A stretch of 64,000 bases of DNA from Betaproteobacteria bacterium (lineage in GTDB: Bacteria; Pseudomonadota; Gammaproteobacteria; Burkholderiales; Rhodocyclaceae), in contig JADJLT010000006.1 in the NCBI GenBank assembly GCA_016709965.1, positions 496,001 to 560,000 on the forward strand, read 5' to 3'. A program made the position numbers and the translations under genes. Each line of letters opens with the position of its first letter. Positions within the stretch are counted from its first letter, which is position 1. The notes under the pieces were generated by a model. It was not told the origin of the DNA and did not search any database. It saw only the letters and a program-made list of their open reading frames with translations. Shown piece after piece: positions 55,512-64,000 of the stretch.

Positions 55512-56276
55512 TCAGGTTATAAATCGAACGATCAAGCTCAAGCCACTGGCAATCAGCAGGGTGTTAAGCAGGCGAAAAAGTTGTTCCCGACTCATCCGCA
55601 AATCGACGCGGTGTCCAAGATAGACACCGAGCGCCATCGCCGGCACGAACGCCATGGCCGACATCAATAACTTGAAATCCATCAGGCCGATGGCAATGCA
55701 GAGAACAATGCGCCATCCGGTCGATAGCGCAATGAGTACTGCCTGCGTGGCACGAAATGCCTCCCGCTTTTCCAGATTGCGTTCGAGATAAGCAGCATAA
55801 ACAAATCCGCCGCTGCCGAACAGGCCACCCAATACCCCACCGAATATGCCGTAGGCCAATGCCGGGTAGCGGGCTTTCCGGGGCGCGTCTGCCTTGCTCA
55901 TGAAGCCGCGCAGGCCTTGTATGACAATAAAAACACCCAGTGCGACAGCCATTATCGCCGCTGGTAGCCTGGCCAGAACAGCAACACCCAACAACTGACC
56001 AAGCAACATGCCGGGAAAAAGTTGTCGGAACGCGCCCCATGCGACCGCTCGTCGAGCGCTGTAACCGCGTAGCGACGATCCGCTGAAATCCAGCAAAGCC
56101 AGTATCGGAATCACCCGAGAGACGGGCATGATCAACGCCAGCGGGCTGCTTGCTATCAAAGCTGAGCCGAAACCAACCAAAGTGAAAATCGCATAGGCAG
56201 CGGTGACCATCACCACCGCGAACAGAAGGTAAGCCGGATTTTCTGCGATGCCTGGCAGGGATAAGAAATCGTTCAT
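55512..56276 (-). CDS. TauE/SafE family anion exporter
   Basis: 254 residues from the ATG at 56274-56276 (MNDFLSLPGIAENPAYLL). About eight hydrophobic helices are present. Two related motifs, VGFGSALIASSPLALIMP near 35-52 and GGVLGGLFGSGGFVYAAYL near 146-164, are typical of the family, which exports sulfite or organosulfonates. A divergent LysR-type gene 92 bp away is the likely regulator. Substrate unknown. Confidence 0.88.
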   Translation of the reverse strand: MNDFLSLPGIAENPAYLLFAVVMVTAAYAIFTLVGFGSALIASSPLALIMPVSRVIPILALLDFSGSSLRGYSARRAVAWGAFRQLFPGMLLGQLLGVAVLARLPAAIMAVALGVFIVIQGLRGFMSKADAPRKARYPALAYGIFGGVLGGLFGSGGFVYAAYLERNLEKREAFRATQAVLIALSTGWRIVLCIAIGLMDFKLLMSAMAFVPAMALGVYLGHRVDLRMSREQLFRLLNTLLIASGLSLIVRFIT

Positions 56277-56368
56277 GAATGATCTCGATGGACTGAAATA
56301 TTTCATTCTGAAAGCCCATCCGCTATAAAACAAATATCAAAATATTTGGTGATACATTCATAAAAAGC

Positions 56369-57274
56369 ATGGCTAGCCTGAAGCAGATCCGCTATTTTCT
56401 GACCGTGTCAGACCTCGGGAGCATTACCCATGCCGCCGCCACCCTGTTTGTCGCCCAGCCGGCTTTAAGTCGGCAAATTGGCTTGCTGGAAAAGGAACTC
56501 GGCTTTCTGCTCTTTGAACGGGAAGCACGAGGCGTGCGTTTGACCCTGGCCGGGAAAGGTTACCGTGACCGAGTCATGGCGGTTGAGAATCTGCTCAGTG
56601 CGGCTGCCGACGAAGGGCTCCAACTGGCGCGCGGGGAGTCTGGCGTATTGCGGCTTCTGCATTCCAGCTCGATTCCTGCCGGTAGCTTGATGCCGGCGAT
56701 TCATCAGTTTTTGGATGAGTCACCGAATGCACGCATTGATCTGGACCGCATTTCTTCCGAAATTCAAGTTACCGAAGTCGCTGGTGGCAAGGCTGACCTC
56801 GGTATCGTCCGCCTTCCTGTCCTGCGGCGTGATCCGGCAGTCACATTTATCGAATTGGTTGATGAGCCGTTGTGGGTAGCTATGCCTTCCAATCACGCAC
56901 TGGCGAGCAGGGAAAGTCTGACCTTGGCCGAGTTGCAGCAAACACCATTTGTCTCAGCGGTACATCGTGAACGAGGAGGTCTGGCCAGATTGGTCACTGA
57001 TTTGTGCCTGCGTCGCGGGTTTGTGCCAAATCTGGCACGGGTTATTTCAAGAAAAACGTCCATGCTTGATCTGGTGGCAGCTGGTTTGGGTATTGCAGTT
57101 GTTCCTCGGCGCATGACGACAATGGCTGTTGATGGCCTGACTTACCGGCCACTCAGTGATGACGACGCCTGTGCGAGAAGTGCGCTGGTCTTACCACTCC
57201 AGGCAAGCCCGCTGGCCCGGCGTTTTGCTGAAATCGTCGCACAAAAAAAGACCCCGCCACTTGGGGCGGGGTAA
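56369..57274 (+). CDS. LysR-type transcriptional regulator
   Basis: 301 residues. The N-terminal winged helix reads LKQIRYFLTVSDLGSITHAA and FVAQPALSRQIGLLEKELGF (about 4-48). The effector domain (about 90-290) contains GKADLGIVRLPV and VAAGLGIAVVP. It is divergent from a TauE exporter and likely controls it. The last residues (QKKTPPLGAG) are encoded by the hairpin of a minus-strand terminator, so the gene end and a convergent terminator overlap. Confidence 0.93.
   Translation: MASLKQIRYFLTVSDLGSITHAAATLFVAQPALSRQIGLLEKELGFLLFEREARGVRLTLAGKGYRDRVMAVENLLSAAADEGLQLARGESGVLRLLHSSSIPAGSLMPAIHQFLDESPNARIDLDRISSEIQVTEVAGGKADLGIVRLPVLRRDPAVTFIELVDEPLWVAMPSNHALASRESLTLAELQQTPFVSAVHRERGGLARLVTDLCLRRGFVPNLARVISRKTSMLDLVAAGLGIAVVPRRMTTMAVDGLTYRPLSDDDACARSALVLPLQASPLARRFAEIVAQKKTPPLGAG
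57243..57272 (-). terminator. Minus-strand terminator overlapping the lysR 3' end
   Basis: ACCCCGCC-ACTTGG-GGCGGGGT with a run of seven A at 57243-57249, which is a T-tract on the minus strand. It ends the transcript of the two small genes at 57322-57602, and its hairpin codes for the LysR C-terminus. Confidence 0.8.
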
Positions 57275-57321
57275 CAGGGATATCTCGAATCGGGGGGTAT
57301 TCGAGAGGAGGGCAAATCGGT

Positions 57322-57501
57322 TCAGCGTTTGTGGCGCTTTTTCAGAATCTGGCGAGCGACAACGATCAGCGCGCCTGCAGCTACGGCGGTGACTGCAGCC
57401 TTGAGCGGTTCTGCCTGACCTTCGGATAGCCAGTCAAATCCCGTGATGCCAATAAAGACACCGAGCGACTCGCTGATCGGCAGGTTGTCCGCAAAGGCCA
57501 T
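57322..57501 (-). CDS. Small single-helix membrane protein of 59 residues
   Basis: ATG at 57499-57501 to TGA at 57322. The protein starts MAFADNLPISESLGVFIGIT and has a hydrophobic helix at about 33-50 (LKAAVTAVAAGALIVVARQI) with a basic KKRHKR end. The start overlaps the stop of the upstream gene as TAATG. A terminator follows 50 bp downstream. Coupled small genes with a terminator look real. Function unknown. Confidence 0.6.
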   Translation of the reverse strand: MAFADNLPISESLGVFIGITGFDWLSEGQAEPLKAAVTAVAAGALIVVARQILKKRHKR

Positions 57502-57602
57502 TAACGATCCTGACGGGCAGGGATCACATCCAGCGCGGGCTGGACGGCGGCTATCTCGAAGAGATACTGGCGCGTTGCTTCGATAAATTGTTTGATATTC
57601 AT
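57501..57602 (-). CDS. Very small ORF of 33 residues, coupled to the next gene
   Basis: ATG at 57600-57602, behind AAAAGGAAATCATCAAA, to TAA at 57501-57503. The peptide starts MNIKQFIEATRQYLFEIAAV. It looks like one amphipathic helix. The TAATG overlap with the 59-residue gene suggests a leader or a two-peptide unit. The small size limits certainty. Confidence 0.45.
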   Translation of the reverse strand: MNIKQFIEATRQYLFEIAAVQPALDVIPARQDR

Positions 57603-57755
57603 TTTGATGATTTCCTTTTCGTCCTCTTGGTGGGCTTCGTTTTCTTCCATGCCTCGCATTTTAGGCGGGGCAGGGCAGACCGTCTGTTGCGCGAGCGTTG
57701 GCTGGTAGTAACAGGCTTTGATCTTCTGTAACGCTGTGTAACCTTTGCCGAAGCC

Positions 57756-59192
57756 CTATTGGCGGGTTTTCCAGGTCAGCGTAAAGCGGGCGCCACCGAG
57801 TGGCGAGGCGTCGGCGGTGGCGGTGCCGCCTTGCAGTTCGAGGACACGGCGGGCAATGGCCAGCCCGAGTCCGTAACCGCCCGTCGAGCGGTCGCGGGAG
57901 CGATCCAGGCGGGTGAAGGCCGAGAAGATATGCTCGCGCTCTTCTGCTGGAATGCCAATGCCGTCGTCGTCAACATTGATACGTATCTGGTCGCGGATGA
58001 TTTCTGCGTTAATGGAAATTCGCTTGCTGGCGTATTTGAAGGCATTCCGCAGCAGGTTGCGCAAGGCGTATGGCATGGCTTTGCGATCGAGGTCTACGCA
58101 GAAATTTTCCGGTAGATTTTCAGTGTCGACCGTCACGTCAAGCTGACGGCCCAGCAGGCGTACGGAATTGACTTCGTCGGTCAGCCATTCGGCAAATTTG
58201 ACACTGGAGAAATGCGCTTCGGGTGCTTCACGTTCAAATCGGGCGTAGGTCAGGCTGGTGTCGATGAGTTGGTCGAGTTCGTCGAGATCGGCTTCCATCA
58301 TGGCCCATAGCCGTTCACCTTCTGCCCGTTCGTCGGTTTCCGAAAGCATTTCCAGCGCGAATCGCATGCGGGCGATGGGGGTACGCAATTCGTGCGAAAT
58401 ACCGCAAGAGAGTTCGCGATGGGTGGCCAGCAACTGGCGGATACGTTCCGCCATGCTGTTCATGGTGTCGGAGAGCGGCGCGAAAAGCTGGGTTCGGGCA
58501 GTCGGCGAGCGCGCCTCAAAATTGCCGTCACCGAGGTCAAGTGCGGTCTGGCGCAAGGCTTCGAGGTCGCGCCAAATGGGTCGGACCCAGAACCAAAGCG
58601 CGATTGCAAAAATGAGGCCGATCAGGCTCCAGGTCAGCAGTCGCAAGCGCAGTTCAAGTGGCAGGCGATCCTTGAGTTCCGGGTTGCGGTTCGAGGCAAG
58701 CGGGCCGACGACCAGAACCTGACTGGAGGTGCCAAGGCGGTGGTACATGATATCGCCGTCATGGTCGATGGCGATATCGCCGGCATCAAGCTTGACCACT
58801 TGGCTGGGCGTCAGCGTATGGTCGAGCGTCATGCGTTCGACGATACCTAGCCGATAGGAGAACTTTTCGTCGATATCCTTGAGTTTTTTCTGCCATTCGC
58901 GCCGTGGCTGGCGAAAAAGCTCGTCTTCGATGATGGTGATCGTGCCCCGCATGAAACGTCGGGCGTAGTCGTCGGTAATGCCCCGCTGGGCGGTCGAAAT
59001 GACGAAATCGGCGGTGAAGGCGATGGCGACAAACGAGCCCATGGCCAACAGATAGAAATTGAAAAACAGCTTCGACAGGCTGTAGCGGCTACCCCTCCAG
59101 CGCGGCAGGGAGACCCGGAACAGCGAGCGGGCGAGACCCTGACTTTGTGCCTTCGGGCTTTCGTCAGTGGCTTGTGGATCAGTTCCAGTCAT
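57756..59192 (-). CDS. rstB: RstB-like sensor histidine kinase
   Basis: 478 residues. Two transmembrane helices (about 44-66 and 186-206) flank a periplasmic domain with REWQKKLKDIDEKFSYRLGI. A HAMP-like linker leads to the H-box SCGISHELRTPIARMRFALE (about 262-281), the N-box YALRNLLRNAFKYA and G-boxes DDDGIGIP and GGYGLGLAIARR. The sensor and catalytic layouts closely resemble E. coli RstB. It overlaps its response regulator gene by 14 bp. Confidence 0.92.
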   Translation of the reverse strand: MTGTDPQATDESPKAQSQGLARSLFRVSLPRWRGSRYSLSKLFFNFYLLAMGSFVAIAFTADFVISTAQRGITDDYARRFMRGTITIIEDELFRQPRREWQKKLKDIDEKFSYRLGIVERMTLDHTLTPSQVVKLDAGDIAIDHDGDIMYHRLGTSSQVLVVGPLASNRNPELKDRLPLELRLRLLTWSLIGLIFAIALWFWVRPIWRDLEALRQTALDLGDGNFEARSPTARTQLFAPLSDTMNSMAERIRQLLATHRELSCGISHELRTPIARMRFALEMLSETDERAEGERLWAMMEADLDELDQLIDTSLTYARFEREAPEAHFSSVKFAEWLTDEVNSVRLLGRQLDVTVDTENLPENFCVDLDRKAMPYALRNLLRNAFKYASKRISINAEIIRDQIRINVDDDGIGIPAEEREHIFSAFTRLDRSRDRSTGGYGLGLAIARRVLELQGGTATADASPLGGARFTLTWKTRQ

Positions 59193-59883
59193 GCTTGCTG
59201 AAAAGATAGCCTTTTCCGCGTACGGTCTTGATGCGCGTCGGATTTTCCGGGTCGTCGTTCAGTTTCTTGCGCAAGCGGGAAATTCGCGCATCGATAGAGC
59301 GATCAAGACCGTCAAAGCCGATGCCGCGCAGCTCCTGTAGCAGGTCGTCGCGCGAGAGCACATTGCCGGCATGGGAGGCGAGCAGCCATAGCAGGTCGAA
59401 TTCGGCGGTGGTCAGGTCGATCGTGTGGCCAGTCAGCGACGCAGTGCGGGTCGACTGGCTGATCTTGAACTGACCGAAGACCATGCTTTCCGATTCGCCA
59501 TTGTTTGCATCGCTGGCGGTGGGCAGACGTCGCAGCAGGGCCTTGATGCGGGCGAGCAGGACACGCGGCTGAACCGGCTTGGCGATGTAGTCGTCAGCAC
59601 CCATTTCAAGACCGAGAATCTGGTCGAAATCTTCGTCGCGGGCGGTCAGCATCAGGATCACGCCGCGATATTGCGAGCGCACTGCGCGACAAACTTCGAA
59701 GCCGTCCTTGCCGGGCAGCATGACATCGAGCATGACCAGATCGGGCTGTTCGGCCAGAATTCGCGCCTCGGCGGTATCGCCGCGTGGCTCGATGCTGACC
59801 TCCATGTCGTTCTTGGTGAGATATTCAGCCGTCAGTTCGGCCAGGCGTTCGTCGTCTTCGACAAGCAGTATGCGTGTGTTCAT
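59179..59883 (-). CDS. rstA: OmpR-family response regulator (RstA-like)
   Basis: 234 residues. The receiver domain has EDDERL, phospho-acceptor Asp in LVMLDVMLPGKDGF (about 51-54) and Lys in YIAKPVQP. The C-terminal winged helix has LTTAEFDLLWLLASHAGNVL, DRSIDARISRLRKKL and IKTVRGKGYLF. It overlaps the kinase gene. In E. coli RstA responds to PhoPQ signals; the trigger here is not known. Confidence 0.93.
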   Translation of the reverse strand: MNTRILLVEDDERLAELTAEYLTKNDMEVSIEPRGDTAEARILAEQPDLVMLDVMLPGKDGFEVCRAVRSQYRGVILMLTARDEDFDQILGLEMGADDYIAKPVQPRVLLARIKALLRRLPTASDANNGESESMVFGQFKISQSTRTASLTGHTIDLTTAEFDLLWLLASHAGNVLSRDDLLQELRGIGFDGLDRSIDARISRLRKKLNDDPENPTRIKTVRGKGYLFSKHDWN

Positions 59884-59940
59884 TCGCTAATCTTAACGAC
59901 CTGTCGGGCGGCGGTCCACTTTCCCGTGCCTGCAGGGGAA

Positions 59941-59980
59941 TTTCCACGGTCAACCGGAAAAAATGAGCAAATTTCAACAC
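59941..59980 (+). repeat. Dispersed CGGTCAACCG element between rstA and dsbB
   Basis: TTTCCACGGTCAACCGGAAA then AAATGAGCAAATTTCAACA. It lies in the 148-bp divergent gap, 52 bp upstream of dsbB, so it may overlap promoter sequence. Confidence 0.75.
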
Positions 59981-60031
59981 TGGCCAGTGATCGCTTAGAA
60001 TTCCAGTTGATCGTCTATTTGGGATGTCTTG

Positions 60032-60529
60032 ATGAATTGGTCGAAAGTGCCCGTCCGGGCTTGGTTTGCTAGCTTGGCGCTGGGTTGTCTCGGCTTGGTG
60101 GCGGTTGGTATGGAATTGCAAACGCTGCTGCATCTGGCACCGTGCCCACTCTGTATTTTTCAGCGCCTGCTTTACATCCTCATCGGCGTTATTGGCTTGC
60201 TGGGATTTGCCCTGCCAGCCGGCAGGATGCTGTGGGCTTCGTTGGCTGGCAGCTTGGGCGTGCTGGGGTTTGGCGTTGCCGCCTATCAGACATGGATGCA
60301 GGCGTATCCAGAACTGGCGCCGGAATGCAGCTTTACTGACCCCAATCTGATCGAACGTTTGGTCGACTGGTTGGGCATGCAGATGCCGTCGATGTTTCTG
60401 GCTACTGGATTCTGTGCCAGCCGCGACTGGGAGATGTTCGGTCTGTCGATGGCCAACTGGTCAGTGCTGATTTTTGCCGGCATCGTGGTTTATGCCGCAA
60501 TGCTCTTCATGCAAAAACGCCAGGCATAA
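60032..60529 (+). CDS. dsbB: DsbB, disulfide bond formation protein B
   Basis: 165 residues from the ATG at 60032 (an earlier TTG is in frame). Four transmembrane helices are clear. The first Cys pair is CPLC (about 38-41) facing the periplasm, and the second is formed by ECSF (about 103) and FCAS (about 129). DsbB reoxidises DsbA and passes electrons to quinone. It stands alone between a dispersed repeat and a shared terminator. Confidence 0.95.
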   Translation: MNWSKVPVRAWFASLALGCLGLVAVGMELQTLLHLAPCPLCIFQRLLYILIGVIGLLGFALPAGRMLWASLAGSLGVLGFGVAAYQTWMQAYPELAPECSFTDPNLIERLVDWLGMQMPSMFLATGFCASRDWEMFGLSMANWSVLIFAGIVVYAAMLFMQKRQA

Positions 60530-60535
60530 AAAACA

Positions 60536-60557
60536 AAACCCGCCGGAAGGCGGGTTT
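60536..60557. terminator. Bidirectional terminator between dsbB and rpmG
   Basis: AAACCCGCC-GGAA-GGCGGGTTT, a perfect 9-bp stem with A/T runs on both sides, serving converging dsbB and rpmBG. Confidence 0.85.
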
Positions 60558-60579
60558 GTCGAATGCCGGAGAAGCCGAA

Positions 60580-60747
60580 TTACTTCAGCTTGACTTCCTT
60601 GTAAGCAACGTGCTTACGAGCCTTCGGGTCGTACTTCATGAACTCCAGTTTCGCAGGCGTCGTGCGCTTGTTCTTGGAGGTGGTATAGAAGTGACCGGTG
60701 CCAGCTGTAGATTCCAGCTTGATTTTTTCGCGACCGCCTTTAGCCAT
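60580..60747 (-). CDS. rpmG: 50S ribosomal protein L33
   Basis: 55 residues from ATG 60745-60747 to TAA 60580 ([20 protein letters not shown]...[18 protein letters not shown]). It is the Cys-free type of L33, which needs no zinc. It follows rpmB by 18 bp, the usual order. It is a small gene easily missed by length cut-offs. Confidence 0.95.
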   Translation of the reverse strand: MAKGGREKIKLESTAGTGHFYTTSKNKRTTPAKLEFMKYDPKARKHVAYKEVKLK

Positions 60748-60765
60748 TTTATTATTCCTTCTTTA

Positions 60766-60999
60766 TTAGACTTCGCCGCGAGCACGCAGGTCGGCCAGAA
60801 CGGCATCGATGCCATTCTTGTCGATCAGGCGCAGACCGGCGTTGGAAACGCGCAGGCGCAGGAAGCGGTTTTCAGATTCGACCCAAAAACGACGGTACTG
60901 CAAGTTCGGCAGGAAGCGGCGTTTGGTTCTATTGTTGGCATGGGAAACAGTGTTCCCAACCATCGGGCCTTTACCCGTTACTTGGCAGACTCGCGCCAT
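60766..60999 (-). CDS. rpmB: 50S ribosomal protein L28
   Basis: 77 residues from the ATG at 60997-60999 ([20 protein letters not shown]). The longer upstream open frame adds a non-conserved leader and is rejected. [20 protein letters not shown] is the conserved centre. It is co-transcribed with rpmG. Confidence 0.96.
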   Translation of the reverse strand: MARVCQVTGKGPMVGNTVSHANNRTKRRFLPNLQYRRFWVESENRFLRLRVSNAGLRLIDKNGIDAVLADLRARGEV

Positions 61000-61080
61000 G
61001 ATGGTGCTCCAGAATTCGCTAGAAGAGAGCCCACAAGTATAACCAAAAGTACTGAGTCGTTTCAAGGGGTTTTATGAATT

Positions 61081-61761
61081 TTATAGCAAACCCCGTTCAG
61101 CAAAGGACAGTGGCGGGGTGTTGCCGGCGACGATGAAGTGGTCGAGAACCTTGACGTCGACCATGGCCAACGCCTCTTTCAGTGAGCGGGTGAGCATTTC
61201 GTCGGCGCGCGAGGGTTCGGCTATGCCGGACGGGTGATTGTGGGCCAGAATGACGGCAGCGGCATTGTTGGCGAGCGCTGCCTTGACTACTTCACGCGGG
61301 TAAACAGAGGTTTGCGTCAGCGTACCGCTGAATAATTCTTCGGCTTTCAACAGATGGTTTTGCGCATCCAGCCACAAGGCCATGAATACTTCGTGGCCAC
61401 GGTTGGCCAGCTTCAAGCGCAGCCAGTCACGCACCTTGCCGGGTGAAGTGAAGCTGTCGCGAGTGGCCATGTCCTGTGAGAGTGCTCGTCGGGCAAGTTC
61501 GAAACTGGCTTTCAACTGAGCGGCCTTGGCCATGCCGATGCCGGAAACGCTGGCCAGTTCGTCGAGCGAGGCTTCGGCCAGTGTGCCGAGCTGGCCGTCG
61601 AAGCGATGTAGCAGATCGCGGGCAAGATCGACGGCACTTTTGCCTCGTACACCTACTCGCAAATAAATAGCCAGCAGTTCAGCATCGGAGAGCGCTTCCG
61701 GGCCGTGTGCCAGCAGTCGTTCGCGAGGTCGCTCGCCTTCCGGCCAGTCGGTAATCGCCAT
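61081..61761 (-). CDS. radC: RadC/DUF2466 family JAMM-like protein
   Basis: 226 residues from ATG 61759-61761 ([20 protein letters not shown]). A helix-hairpin-helix segment ([20 protein letters not shown], about 69-88) precedes the JAMM-type metal site: [20 protein letters not shown] near 171-190. The family was once linked to DNA repair, but its role is unsettled. It is divergent from coaBC, which is its common neighbour. Confidence 0.92.
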   Translation of the reverse strand: MAITDWPEGERPRERLLAHGPEALSDAELLAIYLRVGVRGKSAVDLARDLLHRFDGQLGTLAEASLDELASVSGIGMAKAAQLKASFELARRALSQDMATRDSFTSPGKVRDWLRLKLANRGHEVFMALWLDAQNHLLKAEELFSGTLTQTSVYPREVVKAALANNAAAVILAHNHPSGIAEPSRADEMLTRSLKEALAMVDVKVLDHFIVAGNTPPLSFAERGLL

Positions 61762-61807
61762 ATTCTTTCCAGTAGAATGTGCGGACACCAATTCTAATGG
61801 CAAGACA

Positions 61808-62998
61808 ATGGAATTACAGGGAAAACGCATCGTTCTCGGCGTGACCGGCGGTATCGCGGCCTACAAGGCGGCTGAACTGGTCCGCTTGTTGGGTAAACAG
61901 GGGGCGGATGTGCAAGTGGCCATGACTGAGGGGGCCACCCATTTCGTGACAGCGACCACCTTTCAGGCACTCTCCGGCAAACCGGTCTACATGGATCAGT
62001 GGGATGCACGGATGCCCAACGCCATGGCACATATTGATTTGTCGCGCCAGGCCGACCTGATTCTGGTAGCGCCGGCTTCGGCGGATTTCCTGGCGCGAAT
62101 CACGCACGGCATGGCTGATGATCTTCTGGCCACCATGGTACTGGCCCGTGACTGCCCGTTGCTGGTGGCGCCGGCAATGAACCGCCAGATGTGGGAAAAC
62201 CCGGCCACACAGCGCAACATCAATCAGTTGCAGGCCGATAGCGTGCGCATTCTTGGCCCGGCCAGCGGCGAGCAGGCTTGCGGCGAAATCGGTGCCGGCC
62301 GCATGCAGGAACCGGCGGAAATCCTCGAAGCAGTGATTGCGTTTTTTACGCCCAAGGTGCTGACCGGCAAGAGGGTCTTGATCACTGCCGGGCCAACTTT
62401 CGAGGCCATCGATCCAGTGCGGGGCATTACCAATCTTTCCTCCGGTCGCATGGGCTATGCGGTTGCACGCGCGGCGAGGCAGGCCGGAGCAGAGGTGACG
62501 CTGGTTTCCGGCCCGGTAGGATTGTCTGTGCCGCTAGGGGTCGACTGCATCAATGTACGGAGTGCGCTCGATATGCATGCCGCGGTAATGGCGCAGGCGA
62601 CAGATTCTGATGTTTTCATTGGTGTCGCAGCGGTGGCTGATTATCGCGTTGCCAATGCGGCCGAACACAAGCTGAAAAAAGATACTGGTGGCATTCAGCC
62701 GATCGAGCTGATCGAAAATCCGGACATTCTGGCTGAAGTAGCTGCGCTGTCGGACGCGCCGTTTTGCGTTGGTTTCGCCGCTGAGAGCCGCAATCTGGAA
62801 GAATATGCGCAGGCCAAGCGGCGCAAGAAGAATATCCCGCTGATCGCCGGCAACCTGATTCAGGATGGGTTTGGCGGCGACGACAATCGTCTGGTGCTGT
62901 TCGATGATGCTGGCGTGCATCCGCTGAACCCGGCGCCGAAATCGGTGTTGGCGCGCCAGCTAATTGAACATATTGCGATCTTGATTGGAAAAAACTGA
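61808..62998 (+). CDS. coaBC: Bifunctional phosphopantothenoylcysteine decarboxylase/synthetase
   Basis: 396 residues. The N-terminal flavoprotein (CoaC) has [18 protein letters not shown], the [20 protein letters not shown] region and [17 protein letters not shown]. The C-terminal CoaB has [20 protein letters not shown] and [15 protein letters not shown]. The enzyme makes 4'-phosphopantetheine for coenzyme A, downstream of the pantothenate genes at 11-13 kb. Its stop overlaps the dut start (TGATG), a common coaBC-dut pair. Confidence 0.97.
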   Translation: MELQGKRIVLGVTGGIAAYKAAELVRLLGKQGADVQVAMTEGATHFVTATTFQALSGKPVYMDQWDARMPNAMAHIDLSRQADLILVAPASADFLARITHGMADDLLATMVLARDCPLLVAPAMNRQMWENPATQRNINQLQADSVRILGPASGEQACGEIGAGRMQEPAEILEAVIAFFTPKVLTGKRVLITAGPTFEAIDPVRGITNLSSGRMGYAVARAARQAGAEVTLVSGPVGLSVPLGVDCINVRSALDMHAAVMAQATDSDVFIGVAAVADYRVANAAEHKLKKDTGGIQPIELIENPDILAEVAALSDAPFCVGFAAESRNLEEYAQAKRRKKNIPLIAGNLIQDGFGGDDNRLVLFDDAGVHPLNPAPKSVLARQLIEHIAILIGKN

Positions 62999-63447
62999 TG
63001 CATCGTATCGACGCAAAAATTCTCGATAACCGTCTGCGTGACAACCCACCAAATTACGCGACGCCGGGTTCAGCCGGGCTGGATTTGCGCGCCTGCATTG
63101 AGGCGCCGTTGCATGTGGCGCCCGGGCAAACAACACTGGTACCAACCGGCATGGCGATTCACTTGGCTGATCCGGGGCTGGCCGCGATGATCCTGCCGCG
63201 CTCAGGGCTCGGCCACAAACACGGCATTGTGCTGGGCAATCTGGTCGGTTTGATTGACAGCGACTATCAAGGGGAATTGATGGTGTCGGTGTGGAACCGT
63301 GGCAGCGTCGGCTTTACCTTGAATCCACTGGATCGCATTGCGCAACTGGTCGTGGTGCCGGTGTCGCAGGTGGGGTTCAATATTGTCGATGACTTCGATG
63401 CCAGCCATCGCGGCGAGGGTGGTTTCGGCAGCACCGGCAAGGCATGA
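62998..63447 (+). CDS. dut: dUTP diphosphatase
   Basis: 149 residues with the five dUTPase motifs, including [38 protein letters not shown] and the C-terminal [10 protein letters not shown] that closes over the active site. It removes dUTP and supplies dUMP for thymidylate synthesis. It is coupled to coaBC by overlapping stop and start and followed by a strong terminator. Confidence 0.97.
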   Translation: MHRIDAKILDNRLRDNPPNYATPGSAGLDLRACIEAPLHVAPGQTTLVPTGMAIHLADPGLAAMILPRSGLGHKHGIVLGNLVGLIDSDYQGELMVSVWNRGSVGFTLNPLDRIAQLVVVPVSQVGFNIVDDFDASHRGEGGFGSTGKA

Positions 63448-63462
63448 GGTAATTTGTCGATT

Positions 63463-63494
63463 GAGATTGAGGGGCTGCAGCGCCCCTCAATCTC
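63463..63494. terminator. Bidirectional terminator after dut
   Basis: GAGATTGAGGGGC and GCCCCTCAATCTC form a near-perfect stem of about 14 bp around a short loop, followed by GTTTAT. It also lies just past the end of the convergent cytochrome gene. Confidence 0.8.
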
Positions 63495-63499
63495 GTTTA

Positions 63500-63811
63500 T
63501 CAGTGCTCAAAATGGTAATAATGCTTGTTTAGCCAAGCAGCAACGTTCCCTTCGTCTTCCGGAAACCAGCCGGCATTCACTGACGAATTGCAGGATGAGA
63601 CACGCTGCAGCAGTTCCAGCTTGTCGGACAGCATCCTCCCGTCACGGCTGTACATCTTGCTGCCATCGCCGCCATACATTCTGATGTGACAACCGGTGCA
63701 GGCTTTGTCGTGCATGGCTTTGCCCGCTTGCAGGTCGACGGTGCCCCAAGGCTCTTCGGCCCATGCGCCAGTGCTTAAAACAGCGAGTATCGTCAAGATT
63801 TTCTGATTCAT
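63500..63811 (-). CDS. Small periplasmic mono-haem cytochrome c
   Basis: 103 residues from the ATG at 63809-63811 (MNQKILTILAVLSTGAWAEE). A signal peptide is cleaved after AWA, and one CTGCH haem motif lies at about 38-42. A Cys near residue 74 and the ending WLNKHYYHFEH are unusual. The Met-rich loop (RMYGGDGSKMYSRDGRML) may hold the sixth ligand. It lies 29 bp after a partly visible gene on the same strand and probably shares its electron-transfer pathway. Confidence 0.85.
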   Translation of the reverse strand: MNQKILTILAVLSTGAWAEEPWGTVDLQAGKAMHDKACTGCHIRMYGGDGSKMYSRDGRMLSDKLELLQRVSSCNSSVNAGWFPEDEGNVAAWLNKHYYHFEH

Positions 63812-63840
63812 GTTGTCTCCTGTCATGTGCTTGGTCTCAT

Positions 63841-64000
63841 TCAGAAGCCAGCAGCTTCTGCTTCCAGATAAGCGAGACTGACGTATTTGCCGATATTGGT
63901 TTCGAATCCCTTGGTGTCACGTGCCCGGCTGGCCACGCGAGGATCTTTCAGGACCAGCGCCTTGGCCGCTTCTAGCCCCATTCCATCCTTGACGGCTTGC
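63841..64000 (-). CDS. C-terminal end of an unidentified protein (5' end outside window)
   Basis: The minus frame from the right edge is open to TGA at 63841-63843. It reads QAVKDGMGLEAAKALVLKDP, then a basic stretch, and ends IGKYVSLAYLEAEAAGF. Codon use is typical of the genome. No family can be named from 53 residues. Its position directly upstream of a small cytochrome c suggests a periplasmic or redox partner. Confidence 0.6.
   Translation of the reverse strand, partial: QAVKDGMGLEAAKALVLKDPRVASRARDTKGFETNIGKYVSLAYLEAEAAGF

Overview
The window looks like chromosomal DNA of a denitrifying betaproteobacterium, most likely a member of the Rhodocyclales (Dechloromonas/Azonexus type). The evidence is high GC coding DNA, a cytochrome-c-dependent nitric oxide reductase locus, several c-type cytochromes, a hemerythrin and the gene neighbourhood panD-panC-panB-folK-pcnB-HAD-hda. 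No rRNA, tRNA or CRISPR array was recognised. The identification rests on gene content only.

Layout. Positions 1-9170 hold a nitric oxide reductase locus read on the minus strand (norCB, then norEFQ, two membrane proteins and norD, which runs off the left edge). It is split by about 3.4 kb carrying an acetyltransferase, a methyltransferase, a HEPN-like gene and a decayed yefM-yoeB toxin-antitoxin pair. Positions 9.3-23.1 kb are mostly housekeeping: a NYN/OST-HTH protein, pantothenate synthesis, folK, pcnB, hda, hemerythrin, tyrS, GST, purM and an RlpA-like protein. Positions 23.2-29.8 kb hold an RND efflux pair, an unusual response regulator and miaA. Positions 29.9-40.1 kb are accessory DNA: a membrane protein with a TIR-like tail, a TIR-transmembrane protein, lipoproteins, an AT-rich three-gene island (lipoprotein, trypsin-like protease, membrane-anchored beta-rich protein), and a complete IS4-family insertion that cuts a luxR-type regulator in two. 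Positions 40.4-52.1 kb return to core genes: lytic transglycosylase, mutL, a cation antiporter, dedA, purN, rsmB and mscS. Positions 52.2-57.6 kb hold an ECF sigma / zinc-finger anti-sigma pair with a DUF692/DUF2063 RiPP-type (HvfABC/bufferin-like) operon, a TauE exporter with a LysR regulator, and two tiny genes. Positions 57.7-64 kb hold rstAB, dsbB, rpmG, rpmB, radC, coaBC, dut and a small cytochrome.

The most unusual structure is a dispersed element of about 40 bp with the core CGGTCAACCGGAAAA followed by an AT-rich arm ending near AATTGAAATTT. I count about 14 recognisable copies in both orientations. Most lie just past gene ends, but several lie in reading frames, where they encode peptides such as TVNPEN, form the C-terminus of a protein, or cover a stop/start junction. 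The second point of interest is the AT-rich protease island beside TIR-type proteins, which has the layout of an uncharacterised envelope or immunity system.

All calls come from reading the sequence and the translated frames. No database search was possible.
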